The position numbers and the translations under genes were made by a program. This document shows positions 1-10,000 of a stretch of 64,000 nt of DNA, one piece after another; the first letter of the stretch is position 1; each line of letters opens with the position of its first letter. The notes beneath the pieces were generated by a model that worked only from the letters and a program-made list of their open reading frames with translations, was not told the origin of the DNA and made no database searches. Source of the DNA: Bradyrhizobium sp. WBOS07 (lineage in GTDB: Bacteria > Pseudomonadota > Alphaproteobacteria > Rhizobiales > Xanthobacteraceae); contig NZ_CP029008.1 of assembly GCF_024585165.1 (NCBI RefSeq), positions 310,001-374,000 on the forward strand, written 5' to 3'.

Positions 1-380
1 GTTTCCTCGCCGCGCATGACGTCGGGCGCGGCTGCATCGCGCTGGGCGATGCCGGGCAGGATGCGGATGTCGCGCGCCTGTCCGGGCACGCGCACGGCCT
101 GATTCAGGACGGCGGAAAGCGGCGCCGGCGTGTCGACATAGCCGGCCTCGACCCAGCCGGTCTTGGCGCCGGCCATGCCGCAGACGAGAACCGGCAGATG
201 ATCCGGCGCCTCGACCGCCGCGAGATGCGATTGCAGCACCGCGGGAAAGCCGGTCTTGGCGGCGGCCAGCATGCCTTCATCGCTGCGGCGTTCGGCCAGC
301 ACCTGGCCGGCACGATCGACCAGCCACAGGCGAAAACTGCTGGTGCCCCAGTCCACCGCGACATAAGCGGGTTCGGTCAT
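1..380 (-). CDS. dgoK: 2-dehydro-3-deoxygalactonokinase, 3' end outside the window
   Basis: The first 126 codons of a DgoK-family sugar-acid kinase are present; the rest lies beyond the left edge. The family phosphorylates 2-keto-3-deoxygalactonate in the De Ley-Doudoroff galactose pathway in the cytoplasm. The N-terminus shows the VDWGTSSFRLW sugar-kinase phosphate motif, then GMAGAKTGWVEAGY, the ILPGIAQ stretch and a PDVMRGEET motif, all characteristic of this family. The ATG at 380 is the natural start because the phosphate motif begins nine residues in. The gene is divergent from the monooxygenase at 632, with a repeat-rich operator-like region between them. Confidence 0.9.
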   Translation of the reverse strand, partial: MTEPAYVAVDWGTSSFRLWLVDRAGQVLAERRSDEGMLAAAKTGFPAVLQSHLAAVEAPDHLPVLVCGMAGAKTGWVEAGYVDTPAPLSAVLNQAVRVPGQARDIRILPGIAQRDAAAPDVMRGEE

Positions 381-406
381 GCGAAACTGCCCTCGTCCAC
401 GGTCAG

Positions 407-468
407 GTTCTTGTCTCATCTACAAGTTCTTGTCTCACCTGCAAGACGACGTCTCGCGACAATGAGAC
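407..468. promoter_or_regulatory. Operator-like direct and inverted repeats between dgoK and the monooxygenase gene
   Basis: Two 19-base direct repeats start at 407 and 426 (GTTCTTGTCTCATCTACAA and GTTCTTGTCTCACCTGCAA, 17 of 19 identical). A GTCTC (451-455) and GAGAC (464-468) inverted pair follows. They lie 26-88 bases upstream of the dgoK start. A sugar-acid-responsive repressor such as a GntR/FadR-type DgoR would be a reasonable binder, but no such gene is in the window. The repeats are seen; the regulatory role is inferred. Confidence 0.45.
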
Positions 469-631
469 GATCTCGTGCGGGCCTTGATCGAGATACCGGC
501 TATTGAGCGGGCAAACCAGCCCTTTCTCTCCAATTCGAGCCTCCATGGCGCTGGCACAGCGCTTGCTGAAGCCTCTCCGCTCAACTCCGTCAACGCGCGA
601 CAAGACGCGTCAACATCAGATGAGGAAACCC

Positions 632-1729
632 ATGGAGATCGGCTATTTCACGATGCCTTCGCATCCGCCGGAGTGCGGCCTGAAGGAAGGACACGATTGG
701 GATCTGCAGGTCCTGCGCTGGCTCGACGAGCTCGGCTATCAGGAAGCCTGGATCGGCGAGCATCACACCGCGCCCTGGGAACCCAATCCCACGCCCGACC
801 TCTTGATCGCGCAGGCGCTGATGCAGACCAAGAAGCTTCGCATCGGACCGGGCGGCTTCCTGTTGCCCTATCATCACCCGGCCGAGCTCGCCAACCGCGT
901 CGCCATGCTCGACCATCTCTCCGAGGGCCGGCTCAATTTCGGCGTCGCCGCATCCGGCCTGCCGAGCGACTGGGCAATGTTCAACGTCGACGGCATGAGC
1001 GGGCAGAACCGCGACATGACGCGCGAGGCGCTGGAGATCATCCTGAAGATGTGGAGCGATCCCGCGCCCTGGACCTACAAAGGCAAGTTCTGGACGGTCT
1101 CCAAGCCGGACACGATGTTCGACTTCCTCAAGCCGCACATCAAGCCGCTGCAGGCACCGCATCCGCCGATCGGCGTCGCCGGGCTGTCGAAGAACTCGGA
1201 CACGCTGAAGCTCGCCGGCGAGCGCGGCTTCATCCCGATGAGCCTCAACCTCAACCCGGCCTATGTCTCCAGCCATTGGGACTCGGTCGAGATCGGGGCC
1301 GCCAAGACCGGGCGCAAGCCAAACCGGCAGGACTGGCGGCTGGTACGCGAGGTGTTCGTTGCCGATACCGATGAAGAGGCCTGGAAGCTCTCGACCGGCG
1401 ACATGATGGGCCGGATGATGAGCGAGTACTTCCTGCCGCTGCTCGGCCATTTCGGCTTCAAGGACTATCTGAAGCACGCGCCCGACGTGCCCGACAGCGA
1501 CGTCACGGTCGAATATTGCGCCAAGCGGAACTGGATCGTCGGCTCGCCCGCGACGGTCGCCGAGAAGATCGAGAAGATCTACGACGAGGTCGGCGGCTTC
1601 GGCGTGCTCTGCGTGTTCGGCTTCGATTACAAGCACAAGCCGGAAGCCTGGCACCACTCGCTTTCGCTGCTGAAGAACGAGGTGATGCCGCGCCTTACGC
1701 ATCTCGGCTCGGCGAAGAAGGCGGCTTGA
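632..1729 (+). CDS. LLM-class flavin-dependent monooxygenase
   Basis: This 365-residue protein belongs to the bacterial-luciferase-like (LLM) flavin monooxygenases, which use reduced flavin and O2 to oxidise small organic substrates in the cytoplasm. Family hallmarks are the early beta strand MEIGYF, the AWIGEHH motif near residue 40, GGFLLPYHHP, the LDHLSEGRLNFGVA segment and an AGERGFIPMS stretch. The start at 632 is chosen because a GAGGAA ribosome site lies 5-6 bases upstream; an in-frame ATG at 620 has none. The flavin reductase gene follows 57 bases downstream, consistent with a two-component monooxygenase. The substrate cannot be told from sequence. Confidence 0.85.
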   Translation: MEIGYFTMPSHPPECGLKEGHDWDLQVLRWLDELGYQEAWIGEHHTAPWEPNPTPDLLIAQALMQTKKLRIGPGGFLLPYHHPAELANRVAMLDHLSEGRLNFGVAASGLPSDWAMFNVDGMSGQNRDMTREALEIILKMWSDPAPWTYKGKFWTVSKPDTMFDFLKPHIKPLQAPHPPIGVAGLSKNSDTLKLAGERGFIPMSLNLNPAYVSSHWDSVEIGAAKTGRKPNRQDWRLVREVFVADTDEEAWKLSTGDMMGRMMSEYFLPLLGHFGFKDYLKHAPDVPDSDVTVEYCAKRNWIVGSPATVAEKIEKIYDEVGGFGVLCVFGFDYKHKPEAWHHSLSLLKNEVMPRLTHLGSAKKAA

Positions 1730-1786
1730 CGCATCGCGGGTGCGGCGCGATCGTGCCGCACCCGCATTCATTTCGGAGATGTCGGC

Positions 1787-2341
1787 GTGACGGTCGATGC
1801 CAAGGACTTCAAGCAGGCGATGCGCCAATGCGCAGGCGCGGTGGCACTGGTGACGGTGGGGGCCGAGCACGGCAAGCGCACCGGGCTGACGGTGACCTCG
1901 GCCTGCTCGCTGTCGGACAATCCGCCCTCGCTGATCGTCTGCGTCAACCGCAATGCCAGCGCCCATGCGCGCATCCGCGAGGAAGGCGCGTTTGCGATCA
2001 ACTTCCTGCACGAGGATCATGCGCTGCTCGCGCTTACCTTCAGCGGTCAGAAGGGCGTCAACGGCGACGACCGCTTCGCCTTCGGGCAGTGGAGGCGCGG
2101 CGCGACCGGCGCACCGGTGCTGAGCGACGCGGTCGCCGCGTTCGACTGCGTGCTGGCGCAGGAATTCGAGACCAGCACGCATTCGATCTTCGTCGGCGAG
2201 GTGCGCGACGTCTCGCATTCGGCCATGGCGACGCCGCTCGTGTACTTGCGCAGCAACTTCCATACGCCGCGGGAGATGCGCGAGGGCGTGACGATCGGCG
2301 ACCTCGACGCGCGGCATCTGAGCTGGACGGATTTCTCCTGA
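1787..2341 (+). CDS. Flavin reductase family protein (NADH:FMN oxidoreductase-like)
   Basis: This 184-residue protein matches the flavin-reductase/DIM6-NTAB split-barrel family, including GLTVTSACSLSDNPPSLIVCVN near residues 32-53 and the AFAINFL strand. Such enzymes make free FMNH2 or FADH2 for a partner oxygenase. It probably serves the LLM monooxygenase just upstream on the same strand. The start is a GTG at 1787, supported by a GGAG site eight bases before it. No transmembrane or signal segment is seen. The pairing is inferred from gene order. Confidence 0.82.
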   Translation: MTVDAKDFKQAMRQCAGAVALVTVGAEHGKRTGLTVTSACSLSDNPPSLIVCVNRNASAHARIREEGAFAINFLHEDHALLALTFSGQKGVNGDDRFAFGQWRRGATGAPVLSDAVAAFDCVLAQEFETSTHSIFVGEVRDVSHSAMATPLVYLRSNFHTPREMREGVTIGDLDARHLSWTDFS

Positions 2342-2360
2342 CGATGCCGGATCCGGCGAT

Positions 2361-3782
2361 CTAGAACAGCTCATAGCCCGGAGTGAGATGGCTGCCAGGG
2401 TCATGCCTACCCTTGGCTTCGCGCAAGAGCGACCATCGCGCACCGAAATGATCCGTCCAATCGCTGGACGACATCGGAAACGCGCTCACTGGATACAACA
2501 CCCCACCTGCGCTGCGAACACGCTCATAGAGCTCGCGGTTTCGCATGACCAGCCGCTCCGCATTCGCCCTGTCTGCCGACGCCGGGATACGGATCAGATT
2601 GAACGGAAACACAACGCGTTCGTCAGGAAGCCGAAGCAGAGGCGTGCGGCATCGGTCGGTGAAGATCGGATAGTAGGTGATGCGCCCGAACGGGCCCAGA
2701 TCATCGCTGTTCAGTTCGGCAATGACATCGCTCGCGATCTTCAGCGCGTTGCTGCCCGGCAGATAAGTCAGGAGCCAGGGATGCGGATTGAGCCATTGGC
2801 CGTTCGCCCGCAGGATTTTCTCGAGCTTGGCGAACGCGTTCGCGTCCTCGCCGAAAGTCAGGTCGGAGACGGTCTCGCGCTTGTCCGCCAGTCCCTTGAG
2901 CAAGGCCTCGTCGTCAGGCAACTTGCCGTCGTAGAAGACGCCCGCCTCCAATTGATAGCGCCAGCCGCCTGTGCCGTCGGGCACGACAGCCCCCTGCAAC
3001 TGATCGAAGCGCGCCTCTTCCAGAACGCGACGTTGATCTGCCGTGAGTGAGGCAAGATCGGGATAGGACAGCTGAAATCGGCGGACCCGCTCGGGCGCGC
3101 GCATCAAGCGAAGCGTCGCTCTGACGATGATCGCGCATTGCGCAAGGCCGGCTCGAACCGCATCGAAGAGCTCGGGATGCGAGGTCGGCGAACAGGTCAG
3201 TTCCACGCCTTCGCCGGTGACGACGTCGAGTTCCAGAACCTGATCGGTCTGGAGACCGTGCCGGGATGAGGATCCCCCGATTCCGCCGACGGCAAGCGTG
3301 CCGCCGACGGACAGTTCGAGGTAATTGGTCAGGACCGGCGGAACGAGCCCTTTGGCCAAGGTCGCATCCACCACCTTGTGCCAGGTCGCACCGGCATCGA
3401 CCACGACGCGATCCGGCTCGATCCGATGGATCGTGGCCAACATGCCAAGATCCATCACGATGCCGTCCTCGGCCATGGCCCGGCCGTAGGTTGCGTGCCC
3501 TTGTCCGCGCGCCGCAACCTTCAGCCCCTGGTCTTTGGCCCAGCGCACGATGTCGGCGACCTCGCCGCCCGCCGCAGGCTTGCAGACGGCCCGCGGCCGT
3601 CTATCCACGATGTGGCCGAAATCCTGCGCGGCCGCCGCGCGAGATTCTGCGTCGTTCGCGAGCAAGGGCTCGGGCGATTGCGAATCGCGCGTGCCGGACG
3701 GCTGTCCGGCAATGGCAGCGGAAGCCAGCGTCGCGGTGACGCCGACGCCCGCATGGAGCAGTGTCCGTCTGTTGGGAGTCAT
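2361..3782 (-). CDS. FAD-binding oxidoreductase, cytokinin-dehydrogenase-like, probably exported
   Basis: This 473-residue protein has a VAO-type FAD domain (ARGQGHATYGRAM near residue 95, then the YLELSVGGTLAVGGIGG and RHGLQTDQVLELDVVTG signatures) and a C-terminal substrate domain ending HDPGSHLTPGYELF. The GGTLAVGG to VLELDVVTG block is especially close to plant and bacterial cytokinin dehydrogenases, which cleave isoprenoid cytokinin side chains. The N-terminus (NRRTLLHAG, then a hydrophobic stretch to about residue 26) looks like a Tat signal, giving a periplasmic flavoprotein. A LysR gene lies 128 bases upstream on the same strand. The exact substrate is uncertain; another BBE-like oxidase is the alternative. 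Confidence 0.75.
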   Translation of the reverse strand: MTPNRRTLLHAGVGVTATLASAAIAGQPSGTRDSQSPEPLLANDAESRAAAAQDFGHIVDRRPRAVCKPAAGGEVADIVRWAKDQGLKVAARGQGHATYGRAMAEDGIVMDLGMLATIHRIEPDRVVVDAGATWHKVVDATLAKGLVPPVLTNYLELSVGGTLAVGGIGGSSSRHGLQTDQVLELDVVTGEGVELTCSPTSHPELFDAVRAGLAQCAIIVRATLRLMRAPERVRRFQLSYPDLASLTADQRRVLEEARFDQLQGAVVPDGTGGWRYQLEAGVFYDGKLPDDEALLKGLADKRETVSDLTFGEDANAFAKLEKILRANGQWLNPHPWLLTYLPGSNALKIASDVIAELNSDDLGPFGRITYYPIFTDRCRTPLLRLPDERVVFPFNLIRIPASADRANAERLVMRNRELYERVRSAGGVLYPVSAFPMSSSDWTDHFGARWSLLREAKGRHDPGSHLTPGYELF

Positions 3783-3910
3783 GGCGCAGTCCTTCTCGCA
3801 GGGCGAAAGTGCCCTTGCGCGTCAAGCTGCGATGGCCCCGGCGCCGGGACAACGGGCGCGGCGCGAGATAGACATTCCCACCAATCGGTAGAATGCGTTC
3901 CGGACGTCGC

Positions 3911-4798
3911 TCAAAGCCGCTCGAGCTTCAGCCTCTCGGCCAGGAGATCGACAAAGAGATGCGTCTTGGCCGGCGGTATCGCGCTGGGTGGAAACACTGC
4001 ACGCACCGGCGTTCGCGGTGCCTCGAAATCCGCGAGCACGATTTCGAGAGCCTCCTGGTCGACGAGATCGCGGATCTGCCAGAACGGACCATATCCGACA
4101 CCGATGCCATGACGAGCGGCAGCATGCGCCGCCGTGGTGCTGTCGGTGCGAAATCGGCCATTCACCTGCACGGTGGTCAAGCGGCCGTCGATCCGAAACC
4201 GCCAAATATCGGCTTCGCCCTGGGTAGTCCTGCGCAGGATGCATTGATGATCGGCAAGATCATTGGGCTGGCGCGGGCGGCCGTGGCGCTTGAAATAATC
4301 GGGCGCACCGTAGACGACCGTGCGCAACTCTCCCAGCCGCCGAGTCTTGAGCGAGGAGTCCGGCAATTCCCTAATCCGGACGGCGAGGTCGAAGCCGTCA
4401 CCGACGACGTCGACGGGCCGGTCGGACATGTTGACGTCAGCCTCGATCTGCGGAAAGCGCGCCATGAACTCGGCAATCGCCGGCACGACATGGGTGGCCC
4501 CGAACTGGATCGGCGCGGCGATCCTGAGCAACCCCGACGGCTCGATACGCCGGTTGGCCGCCTCCAGACGCGCTTCGCCGATCTCGGCAAAGGCTGGCTT
4601 GACGCGGCGATAGAACGCAAGCCCCGCCTCCGTCGCCACCGACTGCCGCGTGGTCCGCCGCACCAGCTCGACGCCGACGCTGCGTTCCAGCGCAGCCAGC
4701 GCCCGGTTGACCGACTGGAGCGAGCGCCCCAACCGCCGCGCAGCCGCGGTCTGGCTGCCGGCCTCGACGACAGCCAGAAAGACTTCGATCTCCTCCAT
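3911..4798 (-). CDS. LysR-family transcriptional regulator
   Basis: This 295-residue protein has the usual LysR layout: an N-terminal winged helix-turn-helix (residues 1-60, with GSQTAAARRLGRSLQSVNRALAALE) and a substrate-binding co-inducer domain from about residue 88 (LLRIAAPIQFG, then AVRIRELPDSSLKTRRLG). It belongs to the CrgA/DsdC-like subgroup that often controls neighbouring oxidoreductases. It sits between an AcoR-type activator and the FAD oxidase, all on the minus strand, so the oxidase is a possible target. The inducer is unknown. Confidence 0.88.
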   Translation of the reverse strand: MEEIEVFLAVVEAGSQTAAARRLGRSLQSVNRALAALERSVGVELVRRTTRQSVATEAGLAFYRRVKPAFAEIGEARLEAANRRIEPSGLLRIAAPIQFGATHVVPAIAEFMARFPQIEADVNMSDRPVDVVGDGFDLAVRIRELPDSSLKTRRLGELRTVVYGAPDYFKRHGRPRQPNDLADHQCILRRTTQGEADIWRFRIDGRLTTVQVNGRFRTDSTTAAHAAARHGIGVGYGPFWQIRDLVDQEALEIVLADFEAPRTPVRAVFPPSAIPPAKTHLFVDLLAERLKLERL

Positions 4799-4928
4799 CG
4801 AGCCGTCTCCTCTCTCGCAATTTGCGGCAATGCCCGTTCGCGGCGACCGATCCGGCGCGGGCGTTTCAAGCGCCGCCCACGTTCCGAACCTGTTTCGGCG
4901 GAAGTGGGACGTCGCGCCGGGCCAAGGA

Positions 4929-6782
4929 TCAGACGGACTCGATCTTCAATTGCTTGATCTTCCGATACAGCGTCGCGCGGCTGAGCTTCAGGGCGCGAGC
5001 CGCTTCGGCGACGCGGCCACCATGCGCGCGCAGGGCGCCGACGATCGTGGCGCGTTCGGCGGCCGCGAGATCGGACTCCGCCGCCCGTCCACCGAACGGC
5101 GGCAAATCGAGATCCGCATCCGTGATGACACCGTCTTCCGCGGTGCAGCCGGCGAGCCGCAGCACGTGGCGGAGCTGGCGCATGTTGCCGGGATACGGAT
5201 AGGCCGCAAGCTGCGACCATGCTTCATCCGATAGCCTGCAGCCCGGCGCTTCCTCGCGCGCGATCTGGCGGATGATATCGTCCCTGTCCGCCCGCTCGCG
5301 CAGGGCCGGCAGGCGCACCGCGATGCCGCGCAGACGGAAGTAGAGATCGGCGCGGAAGGCACCCTCCTCGGCCATGCGGCCGAGATCGCGGTGGGTGGCG
5401 CTGATCAGGCGGATGTCGACCGCGACCGGCTTGAGCGCGCCGAGCGGCCAGACCTCGCGGTTTTCCAGGACGCGCAGCAGCCGCGTCTGCAACGCGATCG
5501 GCATGTCGCCGATCTCGTCGAGGAAGAGCGTGCCGCCATGGGCCTGCACGATCAGTCCCTTCGAGCCGTCGCGGCGCGCACCGGTGAAGGCGCCGGCCTC
5601 GTAGCCGAACAGTTCGGCGTCGATCAGGCTCTCCGGCATCGCCGCGCAATTCAGCGCGATATAATTGCTGCGCGCCCGGTTGCTGCCTGCGTGAATGGCG
5701 CGCGCGAACACGTCCTTGCCGACGCCGGTCTCGCCTTGCAGCAGCACCGGCAGATCGCGATCGATGACGGCCCCGAGCCGCTTCACGCTCTTGACCATTT
5801 CGGGATCGCGGCCGGCGAGACGATGCAGTGCGTCGAAGCGATCGACGGGCGCGTCACGGCGCGGTGCGATGGGCCTTGCGCGCATGGGCGGCGCCAGATG
5901 CCCCTGGCCCAACGGACTGCCATCCGCCCGACGCAGCTCGACGAGCTCGTCCGTGCCGCGCACGGCCTGATGATCGAAACGGACGTAGCGGGACACATCG
6001 ATGCCGGAGGCGATCATGCCGTCGGTGAGTCCCAGCAGCGCACGGGCGGAGCGGCAGGCGCCGACGACGCGGCGGTCGTCGTCATAGGCGATGAGGCCGC
6101 TGCCACCGTCACCGGGCACGGTGGCGATCCAGGCGCTGCGGAAATGGGTCCGGAAGATCGCGCCCTCCATTCGCCGGGTCGCCTGCATCGTCACCGCGAG
6201 CGCGAGCTGGTGCGCGGTGCGCTCCAGATCCTCGCGGCAGGAGGTGATGTTGACGGCGCCAGCGAGCCGGCCGGCCTGGTCGAACAGCGGCGCCACGGCG
6301 CAGGAGAATATGTGCCACTGCGCGCGAAAATGTTCGTCGCGATGCACCAGGATCGGCTTCTGCTCCGCGAGCGCGGTGCCGAGCCCATTGGTGCCCTCAA
6401 AGGTTTCGGCAAAATTCGAGCCGGTGTAGATCTTCCAGTCGAGGAACTGTCTGGCGTCGGCCTCGCCCGGCAGGCGGCTGAACAGCATGGTTGCGTTGGC
6501 ATCAGCGAGATTGACGCAATAGCCGGCGTCGCGCAGCGCACAGGCGAGATCATCGAGCTCGGGTGTTACGAGCCTGATCGTCTCCTCCATCGGCTCGGCG
6601 GCATGACGGACCTCGGCCTCGGTGAAGGTCTGCGGCGGTCCCTGCCGCGCCGGATCGAGCTTGTGGTTGACGAGGCACCGCCGCCAGGAACTGGCAATTC
6701 GCGAGGAGGCATCGACGTCGGCCACATGATTGGCGACGGACAAGACACGGGCGACATGGTTCGAGGCCGACAGGCTGGCCAT
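4929..6782 (-). CDS. Sigma-54-dependent activator, AcoR type (GAF, AAA+, Fis HTH)
   Basis: This is a 617-residue enhancer-binding protein. A GAF-like sensor region (about 80-200) precedes a sigma-54 activator AAA+ domain with Walker A GETGVGKD near residue 350, the sigma-54-contact loop GAFTGA near 397, and a Walker B containing LFLDEIGDMP. A Fis-type helix-turn-helix ends the protein (EAARALKLSRATLYRKIKQL). The ATG at 6782 has a GGTGGAG site nine bases upstream; a GTG at 6797 is less likely. AcoR-like proteins activate catabolic operons such as acetoin or aldehyde degradation. The carboxylase gene just upstream is a candidate target, but no strict -24/-12 promoter was found there. Confidence 0.9.
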   Translation of the reverse strand: MASLSASNHVARVLSVANHVADVDASSRIASSWRRCLVNHKLDPARQGPPQTFTEAEVRHAAEPMEETIRLVTPELDDLACALRDAGYCVNLADANATMLFSRLPGEADARQFLDWKIYTGSNFAETFEGTNGLGTALAEQKPILVHRDEHFRAQWHIFSCAVAPLFDQAGRLAGAVNITSCREDLERTAHQLALAVTMQATRRMEGAIFRTHFRSAWIATVPGDGGSGLIAYDDDRRVVGACRSARALLGLTDGMIASGIDVSRYVRFDHQAVRGTDELVELRRADGSPLGQGHLAPPMRARPIAPRRDAPVDRFDALHRLAGRDPEMVKSVKRLGAVIDRDLPVLLQGETGVGKDVFARAIHAGSNRARSNYIALNCAAMPESLIDAELFGYEAGAFTGARRDGSKGLIVQAHGGTLFLDEIGDMPIALQTRLLRVLENREVWPLGALKPVAVDIRLISATHRDLGRMAEEGAFRADLYFRLRGIAVRLPALRERADRDDIIRQIAREEAPGCRLSDEAWSQLAAYPYPGNMRQLRHVLRLAGCTAEDGVITDADLDLPPFGGRAAESDLAAAERATIVGALRAHGGRVAEAARALKLSRATLYRKIKQLKIESV

Positions 6783-6885
6783 CGCGGACGTCTCCACCCT
6801 GTATTATTGTGCAAAGTCTGGCACCACAGGCGGGGATGTCAATCGGGAACCGGTTTGGGGAATGAAGGCACACTGCCTCAACGCC

Positions 6886-6918
6886 GTCATGGCCGGGCTT
6901 CGTCCCGGCCATCCACGT
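6886..6918. repeat. Short palindromic intergenic repeat (ATGGCCGGGCTTCGTCCCGGCCAT)
   Basis: An inverted repeat, ATGGCCGGG-CTTCGT-CCCGGCCAT, lies in the 218-base gap between the carboxylase stop and the sigma-54 activator start. The stem is nine base pairs, GC-rich, with a small loop. It could act as a transcription or RNA-processing signal downstream of the carboxylase gene. No poly-T tract follows on the minus strand, so a simple terminator is not certain. Confidence 0.55.
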
Positions 6919-7000
6919 ATTGCCGCGCCTGCGAAAGAACGTGGATGGTATCGAAGCAGAATGCCTAGATGCTCAGGCAGAACCGATTGCTGCACCGCCC

Positions 7001-10000
7001 TCACCACGTATCGATGCACGGCCGCTTCTTCGCCGTCCGCGCCGGCGGCTTCGGCACCGTCCGCAGGCCGGCCATGATCCAGCGCCGGGTCTCGGCGGGG
7101 TCGATGACGTTGTCGATCTCGAACACCGAGGCAATCGAGACCGCCTTCCCGTTGGCGTAGAGCTCGGCGACCTTGTTGAGGTAGTAAGCCTCGCGCTCCT
7201 CGGGATCGGAGATCGCCTCCATCTCCTTGCGGAAGCCGAGGCGGACATAGCCTTCCAGGCCCATGCCGCCGAACTCGCCGGTCGGCCACGCCGCGGTGAA
7301 GAACGAGGCGTGGAAGCCGCCGCCGATCATGGACTGCGCCCCGAGCCCATAGCCCTTGCGCAGCACGATGCCGAACAGCGGCACGGTGAGGCTCGCGCCC
7401 GTGACGAACATGCGCGAGACGTGGCGCACGATCGCGGTCTTCTCGGCCTCCGGGCCGACCATGAAGCCGGGCGTGTCACAGAGCGAGACGATCGGCAGAT
7501 CGAAAGCATCGCAGAGCTGCAGGAAGCGCGCGGCCTTGTCGCCGGCATCGGCATCGATGGCGCCGCCGAGATGGCGCGGATTGTTGGCGATCAGGCCGAA
7601 CGGTTTGCCTTCGATACGGATCAGCGCGGTGATCATGCCGACACCGTAGTCGCGGCGCAGCTCCAGCACGCTGTCCTTGTCGGCGACGAGGTCGATCACG
7701 CTGCGGATGTCGTAGACGCGCAGCCGGTTCTCGGGGATGGCGCGGCGCAGCAGGCGCTGGTCGGCGGCCTCCCACTCCGTCACCGCGCCCTGGAAGTAGG
7801 ACAGATATTTCTGCGCGACACGCGTCGCCTCCTCCTCGTCCTCGACCAGGATGTCGATGACCCCGTTCGGCGACTGGAACGAGACGGGGCCGACCTCGGC
7901 CGGATGATAGACGCCGAGGCCGCCGCCCTCGATCATGGCCGGACCACCCATGCCGATCGAGGCGTTCTTGGTGGCGATGATGACGTCGCAGCAGCCGAGC
8001 ATCGCGGCGTTGCCGGCAAAGCAATAGCCGGAGACGACGCCGACCACGGGAACGAGACCGGACAGCCTTGCGAACTGCACGAAGGACGGGCCGTCGAGCC
8101 CGGTCATGCCGAGCCGGTCGGTGTCGCCGGGCCGGCCGCCGCCGCCTTCGGCATAGAACACCAGCGGCACGCGCCAATCCTCCGCGAGCGTCAGCATGCG
8201 GTCGATCTTCTTGTGGTTCATGTGGCCCTGCGTGCCCGCGAGCACGGTGTAGTCATAGGCCACGACGATGCAGCGCGCGCCCTCGGGGCCGAACTTCTCG
8301 CCATTCACCGTGGCGACGCCCATGACGAGGCCGTCGGCCGGCGTGTTCTTGATGAGATCGTCGAGCTTGCGCCGGCGGCGCTGCGCGGCGATCGCGAGAC
8401 TGCCGTACTCCATGAACGAGCCGTCGTCGACGAGCTGGGCGACGTTCTCGCGCGCGGTGCGCTGGTTGGTGTTGCGGCGGCGCTCGACCGCGGCCGGGCG
8501 GTTCGCATCCAGCGTGTTGGCCTGGCGGGCGATCAGCTCGGCAAGATCCGGGCGGATGTGATCGAGATCGATATCGGCTTCGGCCGTCGTGCGATCAGCC
8601 GCGACGTCGAGCGGCTCCAGATACAGGATCGGCTCGCCGTGCAGCAACGTGACGCCATCGGCGGCAAGGAGCTTCATGACCCGGCCGCCCTGCTCGGCCA
8701 TGACGAGATGCTCCATCTTCATGGACTCGATCACCGCGAGCTGCTGGCCCGGGCGCACGATCTCGCCTTCCTTCACCTGGATGGTGACGATGGTGCCCTG
8801 CAAGGGCGCCGCGACCATCACCGCGCCCTCGGGCACCGCTTGCGCGACATGTGCCTCAACGTGCGCGCCGCTTCGTTCCGCCGCCGCGAAGTAGAGCGGC
8901 TTGGCTGCGCCATCGGCGGCCTCGACCAGCTTTGCAATGTTGCGGTCGATGAAATCGGTCGCGATGCGGTTGGTCCTGAAATCGGGATGCGCCAGCACCG
9001 CCTGGAGGAAGGCGATGTTGGTGACGACGCCGTCGATCCGGAACTCGCGCAAGGCACGCGATGCCTTGGCGACCACGTCGTGCCAGGCTTGGCCCGGCGT
9101 ATGCACGATGACCTTTGCCAGCAGCGAGTCGAAGGCGGCGCTGGTCTTGTAGCCGGCGTAACCGAAACTGTCGACGCGGACGCCGGGCCCGGAGGGCGGC
9201 TCGAAAACGGCGAGCACACCGCCGGTCGGATGCGTCGCGCCGGACACGTCCAGCGTCTCCATGTTGACGCGAAGCTGCAGGGCATGACCGCGCGGCTTCG
9301 GGATGGATTCCTGCGCGAGGCCGAGGGACGCCAGCGAAGCCCCCGCGGCGACGGCGAGCTGGGCGCGGACGAGATCGAGGCCGAGCACCTCTTCGGTCAC
9401 GGTGTGCTCGACCTGAAGCCGCGGATTGGCCTCGATGAAGGCAAAGCTGTCCTCGGCGGTGCCGTCGACCAGGAACTCGAACGTGCCGAGATTGTCGTAG
9501 GCCGCGGCCGCCGCGAGCTGCCTCGCCGCATCGATGATGCGGCCGCGCAGGGGATCGCTCAGCGAGGGGCTCGGCGCCACCTCGACCAACTTCTGGTGCC
9601 GGCGCTGGATGGTGCATTCGCGCTCCCAGAGATGAGAGATGGCGCCATGGCGATCGCCGATGATCTGCACCTCGATATGGCGCGCCTGCCGGATCAGGCG
9701 CTCGGCATAGACCCCGTCGAAGCCGAAGGCGGCCCTGGCCTCCGACTGGCATCGCGCATAGGCCTCCGCGAGATCGGAGGCGTTCTCCACCACGCGCATG
9801 CCGCGGCCGCCGCCGCCCGCCATCGCCTTGATCACGATCGCCGCGTTGCTGCCGAGGGAGGTGAAGAATGCCGTGATCTCCTCGAGGCTCGACGGCCCGC
9901 TGGTGCCGGCGATGATCGGCACGCCATAGCGCTTTGCCAATTGTCGTGCCGCGACCTTGTCGCCGAACAGCTCGAGCGCCGCCGGCTTCGGGCCGACGAA

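Noticed and set aside
1516..2364. Long open frame overlapping the monooxygenase and flavin reductase genes
   Set aside because: It is a GC-driven shadow frame rich in Arg and Ala with no family motifs; the reductase frame fits codon use and families.
6800..6830. Sigma-54-like -24/-12 promoter (TGGTGCC...TTTGCAC on the minus strand) upstream of the AcoR-type gene
   Set aside because: The GG and GC pairs are separated by 11 bases, whereas sigma-54 promoters need 10; the match is otherwise only partial.
5391..6968. 525-codon open frame opposite the sigma-54 activator
   Set aside because: Arg/Gly/His-rich composition and no motifs, fully overlapped by the well-supported activator gene.
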